The notes: a model not told the origin generated them from the letters alone. A stretch of DNA of 64,000 bases from Polytrichum commune (GCA_950295325.1 OX485804.1:51214001-51278000), one strand, 5' to 3'. Positions 13,198 through 25,222 are shown, numbered from the stretch's first letter. Made by a program: numbers and translations.

Positions 13198-13637
13198 TGG
13201 AGAAGAATATGATGAGATGACATGAAGGAATGGGTACAAGCAATCGGGTATTATATACACCTAGGGTAGACACCAATGCGCGAATATTTGATAACATGTT
13301 AGATCAATTAATAGTCAATGTTTATTTACGTAAATGCTGGACACCCTATTTCATGTAGGAAAAGAATGTACTACAATAATAGTCAATACTTTATCAACCA
13401 CCAAATATGTGACATGGCAGGATTCTATTATGTAGAATAGGTTTTAGTGCCGCCAATTGTAGTGTATTAATGTTGTGTGGATTAACAGTGGAATAAATCA
13501 AGGAAATGCAGATTAATTATCTAAATCCAATGTGAACACAATTATCCAAAATGTGAACATAATGATGGAGAATAGATGTTAATTATGACAGAGTTGACAA
13601 TGATATATAAGATTTGTTTGCTTCAATATTATTAGAG
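13198..13637. promoter_or_regulatory. Putative bidirectional promoter of element 1
   Basis: Only 440 bases separate the two divergent start codons. On plus, GATATATAAG at about 13601-13610 is a good TATA box some 28 bases before the ATG at 13638. On minus, TATATAATACCC lies about 55 bases before the ATG at 13197. The interval is AT-rich with no long ORF. The layout implies co-expression of transposase-side and methyltransferase-side genes; this is inference from spacing and TATA boxes only. Confidence 0.5.
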
Positions 13638-14559
13638 ATGAACACTAGGTCGAGAACGAGAGCAGATCGAGAGATTAGGAGGACTATTGAAAAACAGAGG
13701 CGTATTGAGAGAATGCAAAGGTTAGAATCAAGAGGGAGCTTAGGAACGCCGTACAACTTGCGGACAACAATGGGTAGACGAGGGGTTAATTCTTCTAGGG
13801 GCACAGGTAGAGGTTCCAAAGGGGAAAAAAACGTTTGATGTTTCAGAGGTAGCTCCAGTAGTATTATTTCCTGTATCGGAGGAAGACAACGAAGTTGACA
13901 AAGGGGGCAGTGAGGTGATGTTTATCTGCAATCATAATGAAATTTTTATATGTGCAATCATAATGTTAAGTTCTATCACGGATAGTTGGAACAGATGAGA
14001 CTCTCTAAATTCCCTTGTTGTGTGGGCAATGGTATCGGCTCCTTTATGTTGTGTTTTATGTTTGGTGGGGGATTGTGAATTGGGTTTGGTTTGGGTATCT
14101 GGAACAGGGAATGACGCAGACACAGGTTCAACCTGAGGCAACCTCCAGTGCCTCAACATCAGATCAAAGTGAGGAGCAGGTTTGTAAAGATTGTAATCAA
14201 TTGGTGACTTGAATGGTTTTGGGTTTAGGGTAAGGGGTCTTTCAAATGCTAACACTGTATAAGGCCAAATTCATAGCTAATGAGCACCGGACATATACAC
14301 TTAACAGATCCTTGGCGAATTCGATCAAGGCGCTGATAAAGGTGATCTTCGCGAAGCAAGAATGGACAATGAAGAACAGCAATTCGGGGAAGAGGTACGT
14401 TGTCCCACACAAAAACACCCTGAATTTTATTTTTTTGCATAGTGTTCGGAGATCCAAGATTGTGAACTGAAATAAGGTAGACACCTATACCTGCCGAGGG
14501 AGACATTTCTGGTGAGGGGGAGGGTTGACGGTTGAGGGTGAAGGTGAGGGTTTTGTGTC

Positions 14560-16440
14560 GTTCTTGGAGTTCTTGAAATCTGATGTGAGGTCTAGATATG
14601 GACGTATTAAGGTCAAACTGATGTGAGGTTAGATATGTGGGTTACAAGTGTTAGGTTTTCTAAGGTTAGTTAGCTATGTTGGGTATTAGGGTAATCTGAT
14701 GTAAGCGTAGAAATTTTGAAATTCCAGGGCCGAGTTTCAGTGTCTCGGTGCCGAGACACAATTTCTGGTTTTCAAACTGTAAACCCTACAATCATATTTA
14801 ATATGGAAATCTAGATTTACTTTGTATAAGGGTACTCTGATATGAGACTACACATGTGTGTTTGCAGTGAAATCTGATGTGAGGTCTAGATATGCTAGTA
14901 TTAAGGTCAAACTGATGTGAGGTTAGATATGTGGGTTACAAGTGCAATCTGATGTGAGGTCTAGATATGCTAGTATTAAGGTCAAACCGATGTGAGGTTA
15001 GTTTGCAATTGTGGGTACAAGGCTAATCTGATTTTAGCTTAGAAAATTCTGAAATTCCAGGGCCGAGTTTGAGTGTCTCGGTCACGAGACACATTTTCTG
15101 GTATTCAAACTATAAACCCTACAATGATATTTGATATGGAAATCTAGATTTACTTTGTATAAGGGTACTTTGATATGAGACTACACACGTGTGTTTGAAG
15201 TGAAATCTGATGTGAGGTCTAGATATGCTAGTATTAAGGTCAAACTGATGTGAGGTTAGATATGTGGGTTACAAGTGCAATCTGATATGAGGTTAGTTTG
15301 GACTTGTGGGTATACGAGTAATGTGATTTAATTTTCGAAAATTCTGAAATTCCAGGGCCGAGTTTGAGTGTCTCGGTGCCGAGACACAATTTTTGGTATT
15401 CAAACTGTAAACCCTACAATGATATTTGATATGGAAATCTAGATTTATTTGGTATAAGGGTACTCTGATTTGACACCAACCATGTGTGTTTGAAGTGCAA
15501 TCTAATGTTAGGTCTAGATATGCAAGTATTAAGGTCAAATTGATGTGAGGTTAGATATGTGGGTTACAAGTGCAATCTGATATGAGGTTAGTTTGGACTT
15601 GTGGGTATAAGGGTGATCTGATGTAAGCTTAGAAAATTTTCAAATTCCAACGCCGAGTTTGAGTGTCTCGGTCCCGAGACACATTTTCTGGTATTCAAAC
15701 TGTAAACCCTACAATGATATTTGATATGGAAATCTAGATTTATTTGGTATAAGGGTACTCTGATTTGACACCAAACATGTGTGTTTGAAGTGCAATCTAA
15801 TGTTAGGTCTAGATATGCTAGTTTTAAGGTCAAACTGATGTGAGGTTAGATATGTGGGTTACAAGTGCAATCTGATATGAGGTTACTTTGGACTTGTGGG
15901 TATACGGGTAATGTGATTTAATTTTCAAAATTTTTGAAATTCCAGGGCCAAATTTGAGTGTCTCGGTCCCGAGACACATTTTCTGGTTTTCAAACTCTAC
16001 TACCTACAATCATAGTAGATATTGATATCTAGATATGCTTGTTATAAGTGTACTCTGATATGATGTTAGAAATGTTTGTTAGAAGTGTAATCTGATCTAA
16101 GGTTTGATATCTGTAAGGATAGGTAGGTTTGAAATTGAATTTTAGAGTTGATTTCTAGTTTCTCGGTCCCGAGAGACTATTTCAGACTATCAAACTCTTC
16201 CACCTCACTATGACTTTAGGGGCTATAAGTGTAATATGATATAAGTGTAACCTAATATGAGTGTAATCTTATATAAGTGTAACCTGATATAAGTGTAATT
16301 TGATATATTGTAAATTTGCAATGTGAGCTAAGAGGGTGATCCGATGTAAGGATCACTATTTCATGAGTTGAATATTTGTGCCTAGTACTAGTGTCTCGGT
16401 CCCGAGACATGTCTTTTGATGGTCAAACAATATCACATAC
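14560..16440. repeat. Tandem repeat array in intron 4, about 290-bp units with inverted-repeat core
   Basis: Units are built from short modules (TGATGTGAGGTTAGATATGT, GATATGCTAGTATTAAGGTC, GGTATAAGGGTACTCTGATA). Each carries GTGTCTCGG-NN-CCGAGACAC, a 9-base inverted repeat with a 2-base spacer, usually followed by ATTTTCTGGT and TTCAAACT. Copies of the palindrome sit near 14741, 15073, 15369, 15663, 15959, 16161 (shortened) and 16391. At 16200-16310 the array degenerates to roughly 20-base TATAAGTGTAATYTGA units. The array fills most of intron 4 (14395-16505). Confidence 0.9.
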
Positions 16441-18499
16441 ACTTATAACTGATGGCAGCTGAGGTCATGTTCTCTCCTTGATTAACTAGTACATATATTT
16501 TGCAGGTAGAGAACAACGCAATGGAGGATGTTCCTGCTCTTTCTCTGTTTTCTCTAGACTATTCTGAAGAGGGTCAGGATGAGGATGAAGAGGGGCTTGG
16601 AGATAGAGATCCATATGAAGGGGATGAAGATGATATCAGGACCCGACATAAACTTAATTCTGTTGCCACGATTTCTCGACTGAGAGTCCAACCCCTGAGT
16701 TCCTCAAGGTTCCCTATTCCCTTGTGCAGAATGTTGGCCATGCCTATGGTGAGGCCAACTCTCCCAAGTGATCTTGTTAAATTGGAGCAGGAGTTTGTGC
16801 ATGGGTATAGAGAGGGTGCCTCGGTATTTTATGTGACAATAACAAATGAAGAAGGACAAACACATGAGGTTACTGAGGCTGATAAGGCATCGTGGGGTCC
16901 TATTTGGAGTGCCAAAAATGAACAATTCAACTCCTTTCTTCTGTCCGTTCCAGAGTTAGTCGGTTTTACGAATTTGATGTTCTTTGTTTGTGACGGGAAC
17001 CATAGGCGGCAGGCTTGGTTGAACCATATTGAACGACTTCACAAAACAGAAGAGTCCTGGCATTTTTTGGTGGATAGCATCCTCCTTGACACCAAGGAAA
17101 AAATTGGTATTGTTATGCAAGTTATGCATAATATCAACAAGTAAGTTTTCTAAGTCCATTTTTTGAGGTTTTCATCTATGTACATATATTATGTTGTTCT
17201 TGTCTTTAATATATGATTGTTACTTGTAGACATACAGAAGACTCTCACGTGAAGACAAACACAGTTCACACTCTATTTAGGGTGCAGAAGTATGGACTTA
17301 TGCCGCTCGAACAGTACCAAGACATTTTGACTCCCTCTGACATTAAAAGGTGCAAGAAATCTCAAACTTCAAAGAAGACATGGTATTCATTAAATCTACA
17401 TGTATTCACGAGCTTCATCTTCCAGGTATGATGTGATGTTGATGCTTGATGATGTGATTACTCTTATATCTAATACCTTTCGACATTTGGTACTTATAAT
17501 TGATGTTTGAATGTTTTTGTTTCTTTATGTGCTTTCATAACACCTTTTGTCGCAGTTGTTTGATTACAAACTAACTATGGTAATCCCTTTCCAGCACGAA
17601 CTAGCACTTGCTGCAGATAAAGGCGTTCGTCAACTTCTTGAGCAAACGGATGGAGAGGTGTCTGCTGTTGAAAAAGCAGCCGCCATGAAGGTCGCTGCTT
17701 CAAAGAAAGCCGAGGCACTTCATAAGAAAATGTCAAAACTAGTTTGTGTGGCAAACCCAGACTTGACAGATGGATGGCTTCGGGAGGTATGTCCACTACT
17801 TTAAAACCCATTCTACATTTTTCAAGTAATTCATTAATCTCCATGATCTTAATATATTGCTCTATGGGTCACAGATTGCGCGTCACTATACTCTTAACTC
17901 AATTGCACCCGAGCTCAACTTAGAGAAATTGCAGTTGATCGCTACTGCAAAAGCATCACCCGCTTGTAAAATCAAATGGTTGGAATATTTCAATTCCTCT
18001 TCATCAACACGTGAGGCTCGCAAACTGCCAACCAAGCCCACCAATGAGGACAAATTGCAGGCATTCCTAGCCAAGGCATGTTTTTGGGAAGGAGTGAGTA
18101 CATAATCCCCTATGTACCCTTTAGTTCGGTGTTACTTGATTTGATCCCTTACATTAATTGGTCTTTCTTTTGGTTTCACGGTTATTTCAATATATGAATC
18201 GATGTTGCTCAAATTCTTGTTCATATTCACTCTCTGTATATACAGATATCCGATCAGGCTTCCATTATATTTGAAGACACTTTGCGCCAAGACAGACTTG
18301 CTATCAACTTTGCACTACCCAGCGAGCCCTTGACCAATTGGTTGCATACATCGAGGACTGTAGAATGAAATTATGGGACAACGCGTTTCCCACATTCTTC
18401 CGAGGGCAGGAGGCCTTTAACAAAACTCACGAATTTGAGGGATTTAACGGGACAAACTTGATTGTCCGAAGAGTTATCTTTCGGTGAGTTCTCTCCTTT

Positions 18500-20000
18500 C
18501 ATACTACAGTTCTATATGTGTGTTATAAGTGTACTCTCATATGATGTTAGTATGCACTTTGAGGTATTAGGGTAATCTGATATGAGGTTAGAAATTTGTG
18601 TTATATGTGAAATCTGGTGTGTGCTCTACATTTGGTTGTATTAAGGGTTATATGTGAAATCTGATATGAGATTATATATGGTTGATATAAGTTTAATCTC
18701 ATATAAGGTTAGTTAGCAATGTTTGATATCTACAGGTACTTCTTATAAGTGTACTCTGATATGAGGCTAGATATGTGTGTTATAAGTGCATTCTGATGTG
18801 ATTTCTAGATATGCTTGTATTAAGGTCAATCCGATATGAGGTTAGATTTGTGTGTTATAAGTTTAATATGATGTGAGGGTAATCTGATATAAGCTTAGTT
18901 AGTGATATCTGATATAAGCTTAGTTAGTGACATTAGTTAGGGCCTAGTTTCATATAAGCCTAGAAATCTCTGAAATTCCAGGGCCTGGTTTGAGTGTCTC
19001 GGTCCCGAGACACATTTTCTGGTCTTCAAACTCTAAACCCTACAATGATATTTGATATTGAAATCTAGATTTACTTGGTATAAGGGTACTCTGATATGAG
19101 GGTAGAGATGTGTGTTTGCAGTGAAATATGATGTGATGTCTAGATATTCAAGTAGTAAGGTCAAACTGATGTGAGGTTAGATATGTGGGTTACAAGTGCA
19201 ATCTGATATGAGGTTAGTTTGCAATTGTGGGTATAAGGGTAATCTGATTTAAGCTTAGACATTTCTGATTTTCCAGGGCCGAGTTTGAGTCTCTCGGTCC
19301 CGAGACACATTTTCTGGTATTCAAACTCTACTACCTATAATCATAGTAGATATGTGTGTTATAAGTGCATTCTGATGTGATTTCTAGATATGCTTGTATT
19401 AAGGTCAATCCGATATGAGGTTAGATTTGTGTGTTATAAGTGTAATATGATGTGAGGGTAATCTGATATAAGCTTAGTTAGTGACATCTGATATAAGCTT
19501 AGTTAGGGTAGTCTGGTTTAAGCTTGGTTAGTGCAATATGAGATTAGCTTAGGTAATGAAATCTGATACAATCTTAGTTAGGGGAGTCTGATATAACCTT
19601 AGTTAGGGTAACCTGATATAAGCTTAGTTAGGGCCTAGTTTCATATAAGCCTAGAAATCTCTGAAATTCCAGGGCCTAGTTTGAGTGTCTCGGTCCCGAG
19701 ACACATTTTCTGGTATTCAAACTCTACTCCCTACAAACATGGTTGCTATTGATATCTACCTATACTTGGTATAAGTGTACTCTGATATGAGGCTAGATAT
19801 GTGTGTTATAAGTGCATTTTGATGTGATTTCTAGATATGCTTGTATTAAGGTCAATCCGATATGAGGTTAGATTTGTGTGTTATAAGTGTAATATGATGC
19901 GAGGGTAATCTGATATAAGCTTAGTTAGTGTTATATGATATAAGCTTAGTTAGTGACATCTGATTTGGCATAGTGTTTTGGTTTTTAATATGGCAGCTAT
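18500..20000. repeat. Same repeat family in intron 9
   Basis: Intron 18484-20044 is filled with the same modules. Inverted-repeat cores lie near 18993, 19291 (one arm CTCTCGG) and 19685. Additional TAAGCTTAGTTAGTGAC short repeats occur at 18890-18940 and 19450-19640. The exons on both sides are free of the repeat. Confidence 0.88.
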
Positions 20001-21124
20001 GTCAATTGCAAGGTATTTAATGATGAGCTGTGTCTTTCCCGCAGGTATTTCAAGTACGAGCTCCTTGCAAAAGGAACAATAACAAAAGAAGATCTCCCTA
20101 TATTCCTCTCAGCATGGCTTGACAGGTCTAACTCCACGTGCATGTTCTCAGCAAATCAACAGCGTACATGGTCAACCTCACATCTCACTGGAGGTGGTTG
20201 GTACCTTGACTGTGCTCCTAGTTTCACTCCTTCCTTTGAAACTGAACTTAGGAAGTCAAGGGAGGCAGTTGGAGAATCTGGTGTTGAGATGATTGACTTA
20301 CAGGGCATAGAAGACGAGCATGAGAGGGCAAAGGCCCTATCCCGACGTCTAGAAGAGGATAGGAAGAAGGCGCTTAGAGTAAAGGAAGCAGAGGAGAAAG
20401 CCGCACAGAAAGAGATGGAAAAACTTCAAAAATCATTGGAGAAGACTACCATGAAGGGGAAAAAGAAGATGAACCCCCATTCTGAGCTAGAAGGTAAGAG
20501 TCCCGTTGCTCCAAGCTATGAATCTGGTTCTCATGCTCCAACATTTTCTAGAGGAACAAAACGCGATTCCTCCTATGAGCAGTTGAGTCAAATTCCTATT
20601 TTGACATCGGGGGAGGAGCTCGATATCCATATTCAAGAACTCATTCTCAACGCCTCAATGGAGGACGTTCTTGGCGGTGACACGGAGGAATTCACCCCTT
20701 CCTACAACGAGTTGAAAAGATTCATGCTCAAGGTACTGCTCTTCCTTAATTTTGTCATAACATGTTTGCATTTAAATTTATGCATTTCAATGTGGTCCAC
20801 ATTGAACATTCAGTAGGTACTACTTTTCATATTTCAGTAATCGGCCATAATTTTTTTCGGGACCGAATCATGGATCTGACGAGTAAGGCTGGTAGGGTAG
20901 AGTTTATGCGGGACCCAAACACCATGTGGAGTGCGAGCTGAGCCCTCAATGGACTCGGCAATTTGTTTTGTGCTTGCAATCGGCCATTTGTTTTGTTGTA
21001 CCATTTTGTTTGTGGAAATTAGGAATTGAAATATGAATGGTGAGGTGTCATGTTAATTTTTGAACTTTTTTAGTCGGAACACTGTTTAAGTGAAATCCCC
21101 GCCCTCTCTGAATTCTACCTTCTC

Positions 21125-22040
21125 TAAAATATGATGTGAGGTCTAGATATGCAAGTATTAAGGTCAAACTGATGTGAGGTTAGATATGTGGGTTACAAGT
21201 GCAATCTGATATGAGGTTAGTTTGCAATTTTGGGTATTGGGGTAATATGAGGCAAGTTTAGAAATTTCTGATTTTCCAGGGCCGAGTTTGAGTGTCTCGG
21301 TCCCGAGACACATTTTCTGGTATTCAAACTGTAAACCCTACAATGATATTTGATATTGAAATCTAGATTTACTTGGTATAAGGGTACTCTGATATGAGAC
21401 TACACATGTGTGTTTGAAGTGAAATCTGATGTGAGGTCTAGATATGCTAGTATTAAGGTCAAACTGATGTGAGGTTAGTTTGCAATTGTGGGTATAAGGG
21501 TAATCTGATTTAAGCTTAGACATTTCTGATTTTCCAAGGCCGAGTTTGAGTGTCTCGGTCCCGAGACACATTTTCTGGTATTCAAACTCTACTTCCTACA
21601 ATCATAGTAGATATTGATATCTAGATATGCTTGTTATAAGTGTACTCTGATATGATGTTAGAAATGTTTGTTAGAAGTGTAATCTGATCTAAGGTTAGAT
21701 ATATGTGTTGTAAGGTCTATCTGAACTGGGGTTGAATATGGGTGATATTACTGTAATCTGATGGGAGATTAGATATCTGGGCTATATCTGTTATCTGATA
21801 TCGGGTTAGATATGTGTGTGATATGAGGTTAGATATGTGTGTTATAAGTACAATCTGATGTGAGGTTATATTCGCATGTTATAAGGTCAATCTGATATGA
21901 GGTTGAATATGGGTGTCATAAAGGTACTTTGATCTGTGGTTAGATATGTGGGTAACAAGTGTAACCTGATAAGAGGTTAGATTTGTGTATTATATAAGGT
22001 TAGTAATGAGTATAGATATGTTTGATATAAGGGCTAGAAC
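21125..22040. repeat. Same repeat family in intron 10
   Basis: Inverted-repeat cores near 21292 and 21549, then diverged TGATATGAGGTTAGATATGT modules to about 22040, just before the methyltransferase exons. The first 390 bases of the intron (20733-21124) are unrelated single-copy sequence. Confidence 0.88.
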
Positions 22041-23588
22041 TAGGCAATGTACAAAGCAAGGAGGATTATTTTAACACCAAACCTGGTTGTCCTTTGATTG
22101 TGCAGCACTCAAAAGACAAAACCCGGCACTACAAGGGTTCTCCGGATGACCATCCCTGTTTGGACTTGATTCTTGCAGATATACCGGAAGGTCTTCCTGT
22201 TCCTGGCATATCAAACCCACCGTCGTCCATTCCCGCTTGGAATCAAGAATCGAAAGAGTGGTTACAACCACTCTTTGACTTTGCCGACGAACATCTGCAC
22301 GACGACGGGGCAATTATTTTGTTTCACCCTTTTCGCATGAGTACGAAGTCCAATATACTTGGATATTGCAAATCGTATGGTTTTGCAATTCGGAAAGAGT
22401 GGTGGGGAATGAACCGCCTTCATCTTACATCTCCAATAAATCCAGCATCAACTGTAAGATAAAGCTTATGTCTTCTTTCTGATCACCGCATTCAGTTTCA
22501 ATTTCATCCTTGAGGTAGTTCTGAGTGTAGACCCACCTAACTATTATACTCACGCAGTTCTGTTGTTCACTTTGTAAAGTAATATTGATCTTTATGTCTG
22601 GTACATTATAGACCATGAGGTTCAATATTTCATTGGCGGTCAGGAGCGTGCCGGGGTCACCTGCATCGAAGTTTTCATTTCGCCATGTCCCTGAATTGGA
22701 TCCTTATGGGGTGGATGTTGCACGGGATGATATTCTCCAGAACTTGGTCTCTCGTGAGGACCAGCTAACTAATGGATCCACACCATGGCGAGGGCCTCGT
22801 GAAAAGTCCGTGCTTCTAATGCAAATGTTAATTGAAGCATGTAGCTCCCCATGGGATATTATTCTAGACTGCACGGCAGCGACCGATATGTCTTTGTAAT
22901 CTTGCATTTCAGTTGGTTAATTGTTAATATTGTTTTGTTCTACAAAATTCATAGTGGTTTTTGTACTAAGTTTTTCCAACTTCTTTATTTGCAGGATCTT
23001 CCATTCATGCATGCCGCAATGTGCACCGTCACATTGCGGCATTAGAGGCTGATGTAGATATTTTTGAGGCCGTACTTGCTCCATTGATTATCTCTAGAGC
23101 AGCCTCTGAAGTCACTCTTGAAGACCGTGTCACAAGTGTAGAGGATCCTGAGGGTGAAGATATTCCCGTTGAGAGGATTGTGAAGAGATCTCGGTTTACT
23201 AAGTGAGTATGGTCCACAAATTCTCTTACCAGTGTTATGTTTTTTGCTGTCATTTCTTCTAAAGTTGAGTTATGAACATGGTACCATTGGCATTTGCAGA
23301 TGCGATAAATTGAGCTATCCTATTCACCGGCCTTTTTTTTGTGACCCTAAATTCTATCCCAGCCCTCCAAAGTCTTGGCAACTTCCTACATATGCAAATG
23401 TTATTGCTAATCAACTAGCTGGAGGTTCTTATCAGACTTTTTCATCTAAATATCATCCGGGAAGAGTTTTAGAGTTTTTGGATATAGAAGCTTTAGAATC
23501 AGATGGTCAGGCCTCCTCTGATGCATATATTAGTGATTCTAGAATGTCTTCATCATCACGTGATCACAGTGATTCGGATCTGATGTAA

Positions 23589-25179
23589 TAGCTTCATGTG
23601 AATGTCTGTGTACTATCTAATATACCGGTTTTTCTTCCGTTGGTTTTTCAGTTTGTGCACTCATTCCGCATGAAATTCATTGTATTTGTATTACTTTCGG
23701 AATTTATGGGATTGCATATATAAAATTGCAGATTTAGATTAACTTTTGACTTCGTGTTTTCTGATATTGTTCACTTAATTCCATAATCGGCCTATTAGTT
23801 CATACCCTTCTCTTTGAAATTTAAGGGTTTCCACTATTATTCTATTATCGTTTTCATATATTTTTTCAATGCTTGCTTACGATTTTAGGCGAATGTTGGG
23901 TTGAATAATTCACCATCAACCTCACCATTAATGTCACCTCATGAAATTTGGCATTCAAGTGTCTTGACTAATATCTCGGCATTAGTATGTTCCACAATGA
24001 TATGAAGTGCACACCTATATTACACAATGGTCTACAAGTTGACTAAAGTGTACACCAACGACACTTGACATTGGTATGCTCAAGAATATCTTCCCCTTGC
24101 ATACTTCAACGCGGTCTAACAAACTTTTAGTACATATAGATCCATCTCTAGTTAATTCTACTAGAATAATTCAAGGTCTTTGATCTTGATTAAGGTGTTA
24201 ATTGGGTTTAGACCAATCATTCACATGTTCTACATGATAATTAGTTTCTTTGCTCTCCCCTTTAGTAGGTGTTAGGAAACTTTAATCCCAACCAAGGATC
24301 AAACATTATGGCAATACTATGAGTTGAAGGTGACAAAAAGTTTATTGTTTAATATCGCTTAGGTTTTTAATTATTAAGACATAATTTACTTTAGACTCAT
24401 GATCATAGATATACTCCAAATGAGGTTAGAATATGCAATTTTAATGTCAAAAACTTCCAAGTTCACATAGAATTGTGGTCATTGGATTGGATCATAATTT
24501 TCCCATTTGGCTAGCGACTGAGAACCAAGAAAATTTTTATTTCATGTTTCAAAATTGAAGTTGAGATGCAAAGGTTATAATAAGTCAAAGTGAAGAATTT
24601 AATTTTTTTAAATGATGACTCGAGACCTCCTAGTTGTGTTGAGTGTTAAACCAAGAAGGCTTGTGCTTAAAATATGGACATCATCCTAGGTTTTATGTTC
24701 AACACAATTGCTCTTCTTAAATAACCACCTATATTTGAGTGGTATATAGTAAGGTGTTGTTGTTAGAGGAACATGTTGTAAACACTTCCAACATTTTCAG
24801 TTTCTTTAATATTTTCTTTAAGTTTCTTTCAACATTTTAAGTTTATGCTCATATATATATATACACACACATACAAACGGATGGGTCTTCATGGGCATTA
24901 CGTGTGAGGCCTGCAGCATTGGGGTTTGGAGATTCCCTCACCACAATAGATGGAATCTTACTTGCTAAATTGCTAGAGGTTGTCATGAAATTGTCGTGGT
25001 CAGGTAATATCCTGAACCTCCAAGAAGGTGCAAGCAAATACTATATAGGTTCCTCCACCACGGTTATAGGTTCTTTTTGTCAATAAATTTGTCAATAAAT
25101 ATTTCAAAAGTTAGCTCTACACCACGGCCATAGGGCATGTTTCACCTGACAAAATTTCAATATTCTAGAAAACTTACCA
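23589..25179. other. 3' subterminal region of element 1, non-coding
   Basis: No gene recognised between the methyltransferase stop codon and the right terminal repeat. AT-rich, with an (AT)n(AC)n microsatellite at 24851-24872. In element 2 the corresponding interval is only about 0.3 kb, so extra DNA has been inserted here or element 2 is shortened. Confidence 0.4.
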
Positions 25180-25213
25180 CTCACCGCTCACCGCTCGCAA
25201 AATAGCTTTTCCC
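25180..25213. repeat. Right terminal inverted repeat of element 1
   Basis: Contains ACTCACCGCTCACCGCTCGC followed by AAAATAGC and seven outer bases. Read inward on minus it gives GCTATTTTGCGAGCGGTGAGCGGTGAG, shared with the left end of element 2 (27256-27312) and, with a few C/T differences, its right end (42478-42517). The seven outer bases (GGGAAAA inward) fit the pattern GAGCGAC/GAGGAAT of the element 2 ends. The 10 bases after it, CTACCCGGCC, are the expected target duplication, but no second copy was found in the window. Confidence 0.7.
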
Positions 25214-25222
25214 CTACCCGGC

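Larger units (their letters stand above)
13638..23588 (+). pseudogene. ParB-like domain / beta-class DNA methyltransferase fusion gene, 14 exons, lightly damaged
   Basis: Exons by splice sites and phase: 13638-13806, 13847-13914, 14126-14179, 14308-14394, 16506-17140, 17230-17425, 17595-17786, 17875-18093, 18246-18483, 20045-20732, 22106-22453 (or from 22061), 22612-22885, 22995-23202, 23300-23588; about 1,220 residues. Exons 1-4 are charged and disordered. Exon 5 carries a ParB/sulfiredoxin-like domain (PLCRMLAMPMVRP, later FFVCDGNHRRQAW near 16978-17013). Exon 10 has a Lys/Glu coiled coil. Exon 11 has LDLILADIPEGLP in the motif IV position and FADEHLHDDGAIILF. Exons 12-13 encode REKSVLLMQMLI and IILDCTAAT-GSSIHACRNVHRHIAALEAD, matching the KP..L and motif I (D.F.GSGTT..A...R..I..E.D) order of N6A/N4C methyltransferases. 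Lesions: a one-base deletion in exon 9 near 18320-18335, and donor GT changed to AT at 22886 inside motif I. Motif IV is DIPE rather than (D/S)PP(Y/W). Base modified: unknown. Confidence 0.7.
9110..25213. mobile_element. Composite DNA transposon 'element 1' (MULE-like) with ParB-methyltransferase cargo
   Basis: Inferred unit: a minus-strand transposase (9237-12309), a small minus-strand ORF (12769-13197), a divergent promoter, and a plus-strand ParB-methyltransferase gene (13638-23588), closed on the right by a terminal repeat at 25180-25213 whose inner part (GCTCACCGCTCGCAAAATAGC) matches both ends of element 2. The left end is not identifiable: transposase homology to element 2 stops near 9240, before the SWIM domain, so the left terminus is deleted or displaced. 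Gene order and orientation are the same as in element 2, which is the main support for treating the span as one element. The left coordinate is only the limit of recognisable content. Confidence 0.6.

Noticed and set aside
15293-15833. Two similar 81-residue minus-strand ORFs
   Set aside because: Both fall in intron 4 repeats of the ParB-methyltransferase gene and are shadows of the 290-bp unit.
16500-16520. ATG at 16500 as start of the ParB-like protein
   Set aside because: TTTTGCAG just before 16506 is an acceptor in phase with a donor at 14394; the upstream exons from 13638 chain in frame, so the start is at 13638.
24851-24872. AT/AC microsatellite, with TA at 49866-49891 and C-run/CA at 56999-57021, as functional sites
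   Set aside because: Ordinary microsatellites with no linked feature.
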